64,000 nucleotides of DNA from Mytilus galloprovincialis. Its lineage: Eukaryota > Mollusca > Bivalvia > Mytilida > Mytilidae. Shown piece by piece: positions 13,001 to 21,143 of this stretch (within the stretch, counting starts at the first letter, position 1; each line of letters begins with the position of its first letter). The stretch lies in the NCBI RefSeq assembly GCF_965363235.1, contig NC_134840.1:97910416-97974415 (forward strand), in the 5' to 3' direction. The notes below the pieces were generated by a model. That model made no database searches, was not told the origin of the DNA, and worked only from the letters and a program-made list of their open reading frames with translations. The position numbers and the translations under genes are program-made.

Positions 13001-15195
13001 CTTCGTGCAACCAGAGAGGCGGAGTAGTTCCGATTGTGTATTGATGGTTACATGTAATGATTTGAATTATCTCCCTTACTCCAAGGGTCATGTACAATGT
13101 ACATGTATGATTATTGATGTTTTTTTCGCCTGATTTTTTCCTGCCTCATGTTCATTTATTGATGTGTCTTCATAAATATCACTTTTTTTATGTTTATTGG
13201 AGCACCATCTTTATTTTTTTGTATGGCCCATAATTCTCTATTCTGTTAAGTGTTCACTCCATCTAGACCCTCATAGATTCTAGCATTTTGTGTGAGTTTG
13301 TTATATTTACATGATGAACACTTGCTCTATTTTATTGATTTGGCATACAATAAAGTCAATCAAATTTCCAAATATTTACCTGATACTGACATTAAATAAA
13401 CTCTTCCAAAGTTTGCTACGGCACCAACAACAAATACACCAACCATTATTTGACAGAATGTCGTTAGTTTCTCTTTCATTTTTTCTTGTTCAGATGGTGA
13501 ATAAATGATATCTATAACTTTTCCAATACAAAATGGAACTGCCATTGAAACACCACTGGATATGATCAATAAAACAACAGCACCTAAAAAAAACATGTGA
13601 AAAATTATATAAATACTGGCCATAACAAGTGATATTATTCTAAATGTGTTCTTTAGGCTTGTTTGTCTAAAAGTAAAAGAAACCAAACAATATGTTTATG
13701 ATTGTAATTTGCATTTTCAAATAATTTATTTCATGTGCGGTTGTTGATGAGGATATATCATGTTTATCTAATTATTGCAATTCTCTAGCAAATGAATTTA
13801 TAAATCACATACATGTAGCACCTTTGGTTTTTACCAGTGATAAGTCATATAAATAGAACATAAGCCATTTGGATTCCTCATTTGTTCCTCCGATTTTCCT
13901 TGCACTCTTAAACAAGTTCAAATAGATTTCTCTTTTTCAAATTTGTAGAATAAACTTGTTTTGATCTTAATGGTCAACATGTTTTAAGTAAACACACTTA
14001 TACAATGTAGTACAGTTTCTTAACATTATGTGTCACTTAGTAACTTAAACAGCTGCATTTACATATGTTTTATGTATTTTAACATTTTTGTTTAGGGGCC
14101 AGCTGAAGCTTGCTTCTGGGTGCAGGATTTTTCTGCTGTATTGAAGACCCTTTTGTGCATGTTGTGACCTTCGTCTGTTTTTGTGCTCTTTGGTCAGGTT
14201 GTTGTCTCTTTGGCATAATATGAAATATGATATTCCCCATTTCCATTCTCAATTTTATTTAAAATGTAAATGTTTATTTTATTGTGCATGATAATGATGA
14301 CAGTTCTCATGTATTTTATTTTAATTTATGTGTAGAATAGTCGGTTTTAAAATCACTGATGAGCTGTATATGTTGTACTTTTTTGTATATGAATGGGTTC
14401 TAAATAAAGATTATGATTATTTACAATGCAAACTAGTCTATAAATACAATGTATGTATAATAAATGTTTTATAGTGTGTCCTTTTGTGTCGTATTGTTAC
14501 ACCACTGTCTCAGGTTAGGGTGAATGTTGGCATCAGATAAAAAGTGCTAATCGCTGCTTTTCTTTGCAACTGTCCTAATTAAGGAAACTGATGTTCTGAG
14601 GTTGTCGTTTGTTGATGTGGTTCATAAGTGTTTCTCTTTTCTGTTTCTTTTTTACATAGATTAAACCGTTGATTTTCCTGTTTGAATGGTTTTACACTAA
14701 CCATTTTTGGGGTTTATAGCTTGTTGTTCTGTGTAAGGCAAGGCTCCATGTTGAAGACTGTACTTTGACTTATGGTTTACTTTGTAATTGTGACTTAGAA
14801 GAAGAGTTGTCTCATTGGCAATCATATACTACAACTTCTTATAAACACTGATTAAATAAAGGTTGTTATTATTATCATTCTATCCAGTATGGTGCACATT
14901 TTGTGCCTTATACATGTTATATGCTATCCAGATAACACTTGCCTGACAACTTCCATCTCTCTGGTTTTGCAAGAGAAAACAATCTCCTTATTTCATATGT
15001 CTTTTTCTTTAAGTTGTCAGGTGCCTTTTTATTGGTAGCTTTGACATTAGTAAATCTTTTTAAAATATGGAAGACTTTGGGTTTATCACATTTCAACTTC
15101 AAAAATTGTCTACCAATAACTGATGACCTATGTCTGATATTATAAGAAGTCAATCTTTGACTTAACAAGATGCAATTTCTCAGTAATATGGTCAT
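3971..15195 (-). CDS. ABCB10: ABCB10-like mitochondrial ABC transporter, 3' end missing
   Basis: Half-transporter of the mitochondrial inner membrane. ABCB10 family members support haem synthesis and redox balance, and biliverdin export has been proposed. Eleven exons join in phase into 562 codons: 14943-15195, 13380-13583, 11543-11745, 10851-10985, 10268-10414, 9487-9622, 8977-9072, 7075-7281, 6339-6418, 4908-5088 and 3971-4014. Residues 1-50 are rich in Arg, Lys, Ser and Leu and poor in acids, like a mitochondrial presequence. The transmembrane domain spans about residues 85-390 and includes '[10 protein letters not shown]'. Walker A (GPSGSGKS) is near residues 439-446, the Q-loop is 'GTVSQEPVLFS', and the signature LSGGQ is near 545-549. 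The Walker B, D-loop and H-loop exons are not in the window. Intron 1 has a GC donor. The gene is head to head with POP5. ABCB10 rather than ABCB8 is favoured by 'RDNIAYG' plus overall likeness to remembered human ABCB10. Confidence 0.93.
4120..4432. repeat. GC-richer unclassified block in ABCB10 intron 10
   Basis: Composition stands out from the AT-rich intron. It holds open frames on both strands (4176-4427 plus, 4100-4393 minus) with no recognisable domain. I treat it as a probable repeat fragment, not a gene, but I saw no second copy in the window. Confidence 0.35.
4440..4782 (+). repeat. interspersed repeat family B (TCATTGGCAATCATACCAC end), copy 1
   Basis: Runs from 'AATGTTAGGGGGAAG' through 'CCCAAGTCAGGAGCCTG' to 'TCATTGGCAATCATACCAC' and a T-rich tail. 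Other copies are at 14487-14841 and 17753-18125, with a tail fragment at 11847-11900. SINE-like in layout, but I could not identify A and B boxes. Confidence 0.8.
4908..5088 (-). CDS. ABCB10: ABCB10 exon 10
   Basis: Residues 488-547 plus one base. Starts '[16 protein letters not shown]' and ends in the first part of the ABC signature, 'ERGQTLSG'. The acceptor is TTATAG and the donor TCAG|GTACTG. Confidence 0.95.
5836..6153. mobile_element. MITE made of TTCGAA motifs
   Basis: About 318 bp packed with AATTCGAATT and TTCGCATT motifs. Imperfect terminal inverted repeats: the left end TAATGCTGAGTTCA mirrors the right end TGAACGAGGCATTA. Non-coding, in ABCB10 intron 9. Confidence 0.65.
6339..6418 (-). 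CDS. ABCB10: ABCB10 exon 9 (Q-loop)
   Basis: Residues 461-487. Reads '[18 protein letters not shown]' and ends at the Q-loop 'IGTVSQ'. Ends phase 0 at CAG|GTAAAG. Confidence 0.95.
7075..7281 (-). CDS. ABCB10: ABCB10 exon 8 (Walker A)
   Basis: Residues 392-460. Contains the A-loop stretch 'FIYPSRDDV' and Walker A '[11 protein letters not shown]' near residues 438-448, so the ATP-binding residues are intact. Phase is 1 in and 1 out; donor CAAG|GTATGT. Confidence 0.96.
7408..7614. mobile_element. foldback MITE family A, copy 1
   Basis: Palindromic element starting 'ACTGTGGATTCATTTATTT' with 'GTGGGTACCAATTTTC', and ending with the mirrored 'AAAATTAGTATCCAAC' and 'AATGAATCAACAGTAT'. Related copies are at 10665-10790 (truncated), 12546-12780, 26094-26292 and 29863-30074. 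Confidence 0.8.
7620..7735. repeat. 21-bp tandem repeat
   Basis: Five to six copies of AACAATGACAAAGTCAACAC plus one base, directly beside the family A MITE. The 21-bp period keeps a frame open by chance. Intronic. Confidence 0.9.
7998..8965. repeat. 31-bp minisatellite with 302-bp higher-order block
   Basis: About 30 units of 'ACCACCTGGATGATATC' plus 'AACCTGTAATAATT'. A ten-unit block with distinctive variants (ACATATCAACC, ATCAATCTG, CTGGGGATG, CCAACTGG) occurs twice, offset by 302 bp (compare 8029 and 8331). It sits between ABCB10 exons 7 and 8 and ends 12 bp short of the exon 7 donor. Confidence 0.95.
8977..9072 (-). CDS. ABCB10: ABCB10 exon 7
   Basis: Residues 360-391. Reads '[15 protein letters not shown]' and '[12 protein letters not shown]', the linker leading into the ATPase domain. 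Phase is 1 in and 1 out. A 31-bp minisatellite begins 12 bp beyond its donor. Confidence 0.94.
9165..9470 (+). repeat. composite of interspersed families C and B
   Basis: 9169-9265 ('AAATGGCAAAATCAAAACC' to 'GACTTGGTACAGGCATTTTC') is family C. Its reverse complement is at 20995-21115. It runs directly into a diverged copy of family B with 'TTCTCATTGTTGAAGGCTG'. Confidence 0.7.
9487..9622 (-). CDS. ABCB10: ABCB10 exon 6
   Basis: Residues 315-359 plus one base. Hydrophobic '[17 protein letters not shown]', then '[13 protein letters not shown]', the TM5/TM6 region of ABCB proteins. The donor is GGTG|GTAAGT. Confidence 0.94.
10268..10414 (-). CDS. ABCB10: ABCB10 exon 5
   Basis: Residues 266-314, 49 codons, phase 0 at both ends. 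Contains '[16 protein letters not shown]', the ERxxNxRTVRAFG motif of the family. The donor is TTCA|GTAAGT. Confidence 0.95.
10665..10790. mobile_element. foldback MITE family A, truncated copy
   Basis: Starts 'ACTGTGGATTCATTATTATT' and fades after 'TTTTCTATAAGG' and 'GCAGGTTTTGGC'. The mirrored right end is absent. Confidence 0.6.
10851..10985 (-). CDS. ABCB10: ABCB10 exon 4
   Basis: Residues 221-265, 45 codons, phase 0 at both ends. Reads '[15 protein letters not shown]' then 'QDSLANTTQ'. Splice sites are TTTTCAG and ACAG|GTATGA. Confidence 0.94.
11543..11745 (-). CDS. ABCB10: ABCB10 exon 3
   Basis: Residues 153-220. Contains '[15 protein letters not shown]' and '[10 protein letters not shown]', the conserved cytoplasmic loop after TM2 that contacts the nucleotide-binding domain in this family. 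Ends phase 0 at ATGATG|GTAGGT. Confidence 0.94.
11847..11900 (+). repeat. tail fragment of family B
   Basis: Holds only the terminal piece 'AGAGTTATTTCATTGGCAAT' and 'CCTACCACATTTCCTTATTT'. It lies just upstream of the long foldback. Confidence 0.6.
11914..12513. mobile_element. long foldback element with ~200-bp arms
   Basis: The left arm 11914-12108 and right arm 12304-12513 are imperfect reverse complements along nearly their full length. For example 'ACAGTGACTTGACTGC' opens the left arm and 'CAGTCAAGTCACTGTAAC' closes the right. The spacer is about 195 bp. Non-coding, in ABCB10 intron 2. The transcript could form a long hairpin. Confidence 0.85.
12546..12780. mobile_element. foldback MITE family A, copy 3
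   Basis: Starts 'TACTGTGAATTCATTTATTT' and ends 'AATTTCCACAGTA'. Both inner palindrome halves are present ('GTGGGTATCAATTTTC' and 'AAAATTGGTATCCAAC'). Confidence 0.8.
13380..13583 (-). CDS. ABCB10: ABCB10 exon 2 (TM1 region)
   Basis: Residues 85-152. Begins '[17 protein letters not shown]', a membrane-spanning stretch typical of the family. The acceptor is TTTTTTAG and the donor TCAG|GTAAAT. Phase is 1 in and 1 out. Confidence 0.93.
14087..14262 (-). repeat. interspersed family D, reverse copy
   Basis: The reverse complement reads 'AATTGAGAATGGAAATGGGG' followed by a stretch like 'CCAAAGAGACAACAACCTG'. Partial plus-strand copies are at 20228-20310, 37047-37140 and 38500-38602. Confidence 0.75.
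14487..14841 (+). repeat. interspersed family B, copy 2
   Basis: Diverged copy with 'ACCACTGTCTCAGGTTAGGG' and 'GTCTCATTGGCAATCATA'. In ABCB10 intron 1. Confidence 0.75.
14943..15195 (-). CDS. ABCB10: ABCB10 exon 1 (presequence)
   Basis: Residues 1-84 plus one base. Starts at the ATG at 15195 and ends '...KPERWKLS G'. The donor is the non-canonical CAG|GCAAGT at 14942. This is the only donor here giving phase 1, which exon 2 requires. Confidence 0.88.
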
Positions 15196-15686
15196 ATTTA
15201 TTGCATCAGATCTTCAAACTCTTTGGTTTATGTGTATCCGGCTGTATTACGTAAGTCTGACATATGGAAAACTTGTTAACCAGTTATTTCGTATTCTGAT
15301 ACTTTTTTACAACACTTTTCCTAAATTAAAGATACGGTAGACATCTATATAATTGATTGTCCTTTAACATATTTCCTAAAAATACAAAAATGACATGTTC
15401 CCAATGTTGACATTCATGGGCGCAGACATGTTGGATGGACAAAAAAATCGACCTCTGGTCCCGCTCTTATTACACTGATATTTTATGATTATCGTGATGA
15501 TATTTGCATTTTTATTAATTTTGTAGTAACATCTTCATTTATAGAACTAATTACATAATTATCCGACTTAAAATATTGTCATGAATGGCAAACACAAAAC
15601 CGCAATCTTGATATCGGAAACACTCAGTCATAATTTAGCATGATTCACCAATTTGCATAAGAGAAAAAAAGTAACAAAATAAGAAG
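15196..15686. promoter_or_regulatory. shared ABCB10/POP5 bidirectional promoter region
   Basis: Only 491 bp separate the two divergent start codons, so both promoters and 5' UTRs must lie here or overlap the genes. I see no convincing TATA box in position for either gene. A divergent, TATA-less housekeeping promoter is inferred from layout only. Confidence 0.55.
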
Positions 15687-15706
15687 ATGGTTCGGTTCAA
15701 AAACAG
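15687..15706 (+). CDS. POP5: POP5 exon 1 (20 bp coding)
   Basis: ATG plus 'VRFKN' and two bases of the next codon; donor ACAG|GTTCAT. Very short, but phase 2 and the MVRFK start fit the family exactly. Confidence 0.88.
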
Positions 15707-18700
15707 GTTCATGCATATATATGTTAACTGAAGTGATAATATACATTCTGTTGCAGTAAAATTAACTCTCATACCTATAGCATTCAGTTGAAAACAGCCA
15801 TTTATAACTTGAAAGGTCCACATCGTCCTAAACATGCATGAAAATATTTGTCACTGGACATATGAGGGGGGATAGGACCTTTATCGGGACTCCGGGATCG
15901 GGTGTTTTTAAGCTCGGGATTTCGGGATTGACCCTTTCGGGATCCGGGAATCCTTTTTTTCGGATTTCGGGATGTCGGGATTTGCTTTATTTAAATTCGG
16001 GACCTCGGGGATTTCGTTTTTTCAAGTCCGGGATTTCGGGATCAAGACCCCTCCTATCCCCCCTCACATATAGCAACCAAGAATGACTAACAATGAATCA
16101 ATCACCTGATCTTTATCAGAAACAAAGATTTAAACACTAATGAAGGGATTGCTTTGCTTAGGCTTAGGATAGGTCGTTGGAGGCGTCACAGAAAGAAAAA
16201 ACATGTTCAAATTGTAATGGTGGTCATTTTGTTTACTTGTTTATTCTTTTTATTTGGGGAAATTGGTTAACTTTAGTATGACTTATAGTTGCTTAACTTT
16301 CGGCCATGAAATTATCCTTGTCGTCCTTGTTCTGGCACGTGCCCGGCCGAGCTCGTTGTCCATAGGAACTATAAGTATGACGTCACTCACCGTGTTCGGG
16401 GCAGTCTACACTAAGGATTTGAAATGAGCAGACGCTCATACAGTTTGGCTTTCAAATATGGAACTTTAAAGGACAAGTAGACTAGCCACACTGTATTGTA
16501 GTATATTTATTTATGTAATTGTATGTTCAACCATAATGTATGTCATTGTATGTCTTCTAATAAACATCTTGTTTATATAAATTTACACGTTTTGCGTAGT
16601 TTGTCCAATATCCCAGAACTTGGGTAGACAACGGGAAAACGAAGCCAGTGGAAACTTCCACTCCGGTTACAAAATAATACTCTTTCTCAAAACAAACTTC
16701 TGGTTATGGAATTGATGTATATCTATAGCTATGTTAAGAACCATATGAAATAGTGTGGCAGAATGATCTATGGCTGAAACCACTGTCGCTGAACTCTTAC
16801 TGTGGCTGAAACATCTATGTCAGAGAATACTATAGAAAAATAGGCAAAAAAATACAGAGTAGAGAAAAATATACCAAAATCATTGAATTTTAAGAATAAC
16901 TGGGTGCTAAGATACAAAGAATAAAGACAAATTTTAAGAATACTAAAATGAAGGTCATAAAGCATTCAAAAAATAAACACAAACACTTGTTTCATATGAA
17001 GCTCGCCAGCATGTGCAGCTTGCTTTGATTTATTTATAATTTTATTAAGCAAAATGAAATTTCAGTCGCAATTTCTTCATTATTATGATTGTCGGCAACA
17101 CTGCTGCGTAGTATACAACAGCCTACAAAATAGTGCATCAAAGTGAGAAATTATAAATATAAATTTATATATCTACAGATTATAGATATAGGTTTAAAAG
17201 ATCAACCAAATAATGTAATCATGGTAATACATGTGTTATAAACATCTATTTATCTATGCATACAAATATGACCAAAATACAAACATTCATCTGGGGGACA
17301 GCTTCATCTGAACTTACTTTAATAAAAAACTATTCACACTTTAAAATTTCAATGCTCTTTACCATGATTTACATCAAATATCATACTCAACATGCTCAAT
17401 ATAACTCATACTCAGTATGCTCAACTTTAATAAACATTTATTACAACATGCATATGGTCTGGAAAATAAATATTAACCAATGTAAATACCCAATATATAT
17501 CATTTCAGATATTTAGTGTGTGAAGCTGTAACAGACGCCAGGAAACCAGAGTTTACACAGATGGATTTTCTTCGTTGTTTGAAAGATGCAGTATCAAAAT
17601 ATCATGGAGATTATGGCACAGGGTCTATTATGACTTCATTATTTGGTATTTAAATACATAATATTGTTAACAGGCTTAGGCCCACGTCCACTTGTATTTT
17701 TGTCCATCTGATGAGTTAAGCCTTTTTCAACTGATTTTTATAGTTCGTTCTTATGTTGTACTGTTATACCACTGTCCCAGGTTAGGGGGAGAGTTGGGAT
17801 CCTGCTAACATGTTTAACCCCGCCACAGTATTTATGTATGTGCCTGTCCCAAGTCAGGAGCCTGTTATTCAGTGGTTGTCGTTTGTTTATGTGTTACATA
17901 TTTGATTTTCGTTCATTTTTTTACATAAATAAGGCCGTTAGTTTTTCTCGTTTGAATTGTTCTACATTGTCTTATCGGGGCCTTTTATAGCTGGCTATGC
18001 GGTATGGGCTTTGCTCATTGTTGAAGGCCGTACAGTGACCTATAGTTGTTAATGTCTGTGTCATTTTGGTCTTTTGTGGATAGTTGTCTCATTGGCAATC
18101 ATACCACATCTTCTTTTTTATATTAGGGTTGCAAAAATAGACTAATCCCTCATTGTCACTTTTTTACTATTGATAAACGAACTTTGCAAATTTCACAAAT
18201 TTACAGTTCTTAGTATTTTTGGCACACTTCTCTTGTAGTCTGTTACCCTATCAACATTCTCATACATGTTCTTTATGATTATTTTTTTGGGGTAAGATCA
18301 ACTTTTTGTACGGGTTACATTGGCAAAGAGGTATATTGAGACTATTTCTTTTCACCTCCAACTGTTCATTAAATGAAATATGAGTAAATGGTAGAAAGAC
18401 AAACATCTAACCAATAAATGTAAAAAATATCAAGGTTATTTGGGAGTTCAGACTATGTTAAGTTTGTGAGAAAACCCTTAGTGTTTACAAATCAATAAAC
18501 GCCTTTAAAGAAACCATTAATATTTATATTGTTCTATCAAAATGCACTTAAACTAAAAATTAGTCTAGATACAAAATTTAAACATATTCAAAAATGATTT
18601 CAGCTGTGAGGGAATTCACAGTCAATGTCCTGACACAGGTTTACACATGTATATCATTTAGTTATCACAATGCTTTCTAATTTTAGATGTATATCATTTA

Positions 18701-20638
18701 AACATTAATATTCATTTATTTCAGTAAAGTATTTTAACCCAGATACTGGGATCATTATTATACGAGTTAAACGTGGATGTCATCTGATGATCCAGTCAAC
18801 TTTGACCTTTATGACAAAGGTCAAAGATTGTGAAACCATGTTACATACTATTCACATAGGAGGTAAATATTTGTAAAAGTCTTCTTATTGGTGCTAGAAT
18901 TCCATTGAATTTGATTACCCTAATATATAACTACCAGTACTTTAAATATGAATCAGACTGTCTGGGAGAGAGACAACTACAGATAACTTCTTTTTATCAT
19001 ATCTTTGTAACTTTCAACAGTCCATTATTTCATTTAGAATTTGTAATCCTATAACCAAAATGTGACAAACAACATACACCATGTAAAAATATTGAATACC
19101 ATTTACATGATATGAATAAAAGTAGACATATGAAACAACCCAAACAAATATCCAAACAAAATCTAGAGGGTCAAATACAGTAATAAACAATATTTCATTT
19201 ATTGGTGTCCAGACAATAGCTAAAACTTTGCCTAAAAATGGCCTGTTTATTAGACTTGTTGGATCATAGGCAATCTTGAACAATAAATAAACCTGAGTTG
19301 CTCAAAACATTTGGCAACTGGATACCCTTTTATCCAGTGGTATATTTGGTTGATACATGTACTTTGTTTAACCTATTGGCAAACTTATTTGTGATAACAA
19401 ATTACTGTCAACCAAGTCCTGAACAATCAAAATGTGTTTTTTCTTCATGATAATTGAATACAAGGGTATTTTGTCTTTCAATCACCGGAAGGAACTTTGT
19501 TTTATACTGCAACTAGTTGTGTTTATTTCCTAAATATAGTAACACAGCTATATTTTGTGCAATGTCAATTTCATCATGGAACACTTTCTATACAATCTGG
19601 GGTCCATTAAAGGATGAAAATAAGTTTGACATTTGTGTTACGATTTAAAAAATCTCTAATTGTATTAATTTAAGTTGCAGTATAAAAACAATATTAGGTC
19701 AATGTCATAAAAATATAAATCGTTTTGTACTTGGCTCAAAACTGGGGAAGGGCTTGGTAGAACCTTGCCCTTCCACAATTTCTCTGCCTCATACAAAAAA
19801 GTTTATATTTTCCTGACATTGATCAAATATTGTCTATTTATGATATTATATTTTTCTTGTTTTTTTTTTCAGGTACACTGAAGTCATGCCAGAAATTTCT
19901 GATCAGATATCATCAAAAACAACTAGCTACATCACTGAAACGATGTAAAACTAAAGGTTAGATATACAGCTGATTTCATAATGCTTGTAGAGTCAAACTT
20001 TGGTTGGCTGGCTTGCTTTGTTTGTATAAACGTTTACACAAACTTTGTAATGAAAGATTGACATCTTCAAACAATTCATATAGGCATAGCTGAACCTGTA
20101 CATATTATATTTAAATGTGATTGGATATTATCCCAATTACAATCAAACAATATACAAACAAAGCAAGTAAGCTAACCAAAGTCTTGCTCTGCATTAGGAA
20201 ATCAGCTTTAAAAACTATAATTGGAGATATTTTGTAAAATTGAGAATGGAAATGGGGAAAGGGACCTGAACCCAACCAAAGAGCAGAGGTCTTTTGGATT
20301 CTTGTACATGTGTCAATAGTTTGCTTTCTCATTGATTAATACCAAAAAAACTATTTATTGATAGTTGCTCAAAAGAGACTTAATTTGAAATATATATGCT
20401 TAGGTTTTACTTTCTGTTATTTGATCTACCAATAGTCTGTTAGTGTTCATTTGATTTTTTTCCTAAATGTAAGACAGATTCAAAACATAGAGATAAAAAA
20501 ATCATAGGTGTGTTTTAGTTACCAAATGAGAGAGTAAAATGGAGCATTCAGCTCAGATCTATCCAAGGAATTTGTATTTCAAACAGATTACTTTCAGTAA
20601 TTTCTTACTTTTTTGTTTCAGAAGAGAAAACGTTGTAG
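15687..20638 (+). CDS. POP5: POP5, RNase P/MRP protein subunit
   Basis: Nuclear/nucleolar protein subunit of RNase P (pre-tRNA 5' end cleavage) and RNase MRP (rRNA processing). Five exons join in phase: 15687-15706, 17509-17645, 18725-18862, 19873-19956 and 20622-20638, giving 131 residues. It opens 'MVRFKNRYLVCEAV', the family's typical N-terminus. The core includes 'MDFLRCLKDAVSKYHGDYG', 'YFNPDTGIIIIRVKRG' and 'IHIGGTLKSCQKFLIRYH'. The protein is shorter than human POP5 (163 residues as I recall) because exon 5 meets TAG after five residues. The next frame over continues as an open, family-like tail (see findings). A polyA signal AATAAA is at 20779-20784. Confidence 0.94.
15861..16071. mobile_element. 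MITE with GAGGGGGGATAGGA ends, copy 1
   Basis: A 211-bp element full of CGGGATTTCGGGAT-like motifs. The terminal GAGGGGGGATAGGA is mirrored by TCCTATCCCCCCTC. It is GC-rich against its surroundings. Lies in POP5 intron 1. A diverged second copy is at 58971-59182. Confidence 0.85.
16072..17508 (+). other. rest of POP5 intron 1, with possible solo LTR
   Basis: No exon seen. About 16266-16640 has LTR-like features: a GC-richer stretch with 'TATAAGTATGACGTCACTC', then 'TAATAAACATCTTG' followed by 'ACGTTTTGCGTAG'. This could be a promoter-plus-polyA layout. I saw no matching second LTR and no retroviral-type coding sequence, so the call is tentative. Confidence 0.3.
17509..17645 (+). CDS. POP5: POP5 exon 2
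   Basis: Residues 7-52. Reads 'YLVCEAVTDARKPEF' to 'YGTGSIMTSLF'. The acceptor is ATTTCAG and the donor TTTG|GTATTT. Confidence 0.95.
17753..18125 (+). repeat. interspersed family B, copy 3 (best preserved)
   Basis: Starts 'GTACTGTTATACCACTGTCC', contains 'GCCTGTCCCAAGTCAGGAG' and 'GTTGAAGGCCGTACAGTGAC', and ends 'GGCAATCATACCACATCTTC' plus T-rich tail. In POP5 intron 2. Confidence 0.85.
18126..18724 (+). other. rest of POP5 intron 2
   Basis: AT-rich unique sequence ending in 'TTCATTTATTTCAG', the exon 3 acceptor. Nothing else is recognised. Confidence 0.5.
18725..18862 (+). CDS. POP5: POP5 exon 3
   Basis: Residues 53-98. 'YFNPDTGIIIIRVKRG' and 'CETMLHTIHIGG' are conserved core strands of the Pop5 fold. 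Phase is 1 in and 1 out. Confidence 0.96.
19873..19956 (+). CDS. POP5: POP5 exon 4
   Basis: Residues 99-126. 'TLKSCQKFLIRYHQKQL' is the conserved C-terminal helix. The acceptor follows an 18-nt T tract. Phase is 1 in and 1 out. Confidence 0.95.
20228..20310 (+). repeat. interspersed family D, partial copy
   Basis: 'AAATTGAGAATGGAAATGGG' followed by 'CCAACCAAAGAGCAGAGG'. In POP5 intron 4. Confidence 0.65.
20622..20638 (+). CDS. POP5: POP5 exon 5, short reading to TAG
   Basis: In phase this gives E-E-K-T-L-stop. A NAGNAG-type tandem acceptor (CAGAAG) would drop only one Glu. The +1 frame stays open for about 30 more codons to 20722. Confidence 0.75.
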
Positions 20639-20778
20639 GAAACGCCGTTAAAAGAAGTGATGCCATTGTAAAAGCCAGTAATCTGAAGAAGCTGGAGCTG
20701 AATATCTTGTCAGATGTAACTTGATATAAATTTGAAAGTCAAAGATATTAGGTTTTATGAAGATGTGTACCATTAAAT

Positions 20779-20784
20779 AATAAA
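20779..20784 (+). promoter_or_regulatory. POP5 polyadenylation signal
   Basis: AATAAA, 141 bp after the in-phase stop and 57 bp after the alternative-frame stop. Confidence 0.6.
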
Positions 20785-20994
20785 CCGTTCAATTATAATG
20801 TGATGCTTGAACCACAAAATAGCATTGACTCTTTGGTAACTGTGCTCCAACTCCAAAGTTATTGTTCAATATGCATACGAATGTTAAAATGATTGAATCC
20901 TGTAAAGTTAAGAGTACATAGTATTATAAATGAATCAATAATCTGTTTGTTTGTTTGTTGATGCTTAATGTCACTAATAGCACTAATAGCACTG

Positions 20995-21115
20995 TTTCCC
21001 AAGTCTGTACCAAGTCAGGAATATGAAAGTTGTTATCCATTCGTTTATTGTGTTTGAGCTTTTGATTTTGCCATTTGATGAGGGACTTTCCATTTTGATT
21101 TTTTTTCAGTTCAAT
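20995..21115 (-). repeat. interspersed family C, reverse copy
   Basis: The reverse complement of the 9169-9265 unit, including 'TACCAAGTCAGGAATATG' and 'GATTTTGCCATTTGATGAGG'. Confidence 0.75.
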
Positions 21116-21143
21116 ATTTTTGTTACCGGTACTTTATTTTTTG

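Larger units (their letters stand above)
13584..14942 (-). other. ABCB10: ABCB10 intron 1 (GC-AG)
   Basis: 1,359-bp intron with a GC donor (14942-14941) and a TTTTTTAG acceptor (13585-13584). It contains one reverse copy of family D (14087-14262) and a copy of family B (14487-14841), and nothing else recognisable. Confidence 0.8.

Noticed and set aside
14938..14939. Conventional GT donor for ABCB10 exon 1
   Set aside because: It leaves phase 2, while exon 2 needs one preceding base. The GC donor five bases earlier gives the right phase and the expected Gly.
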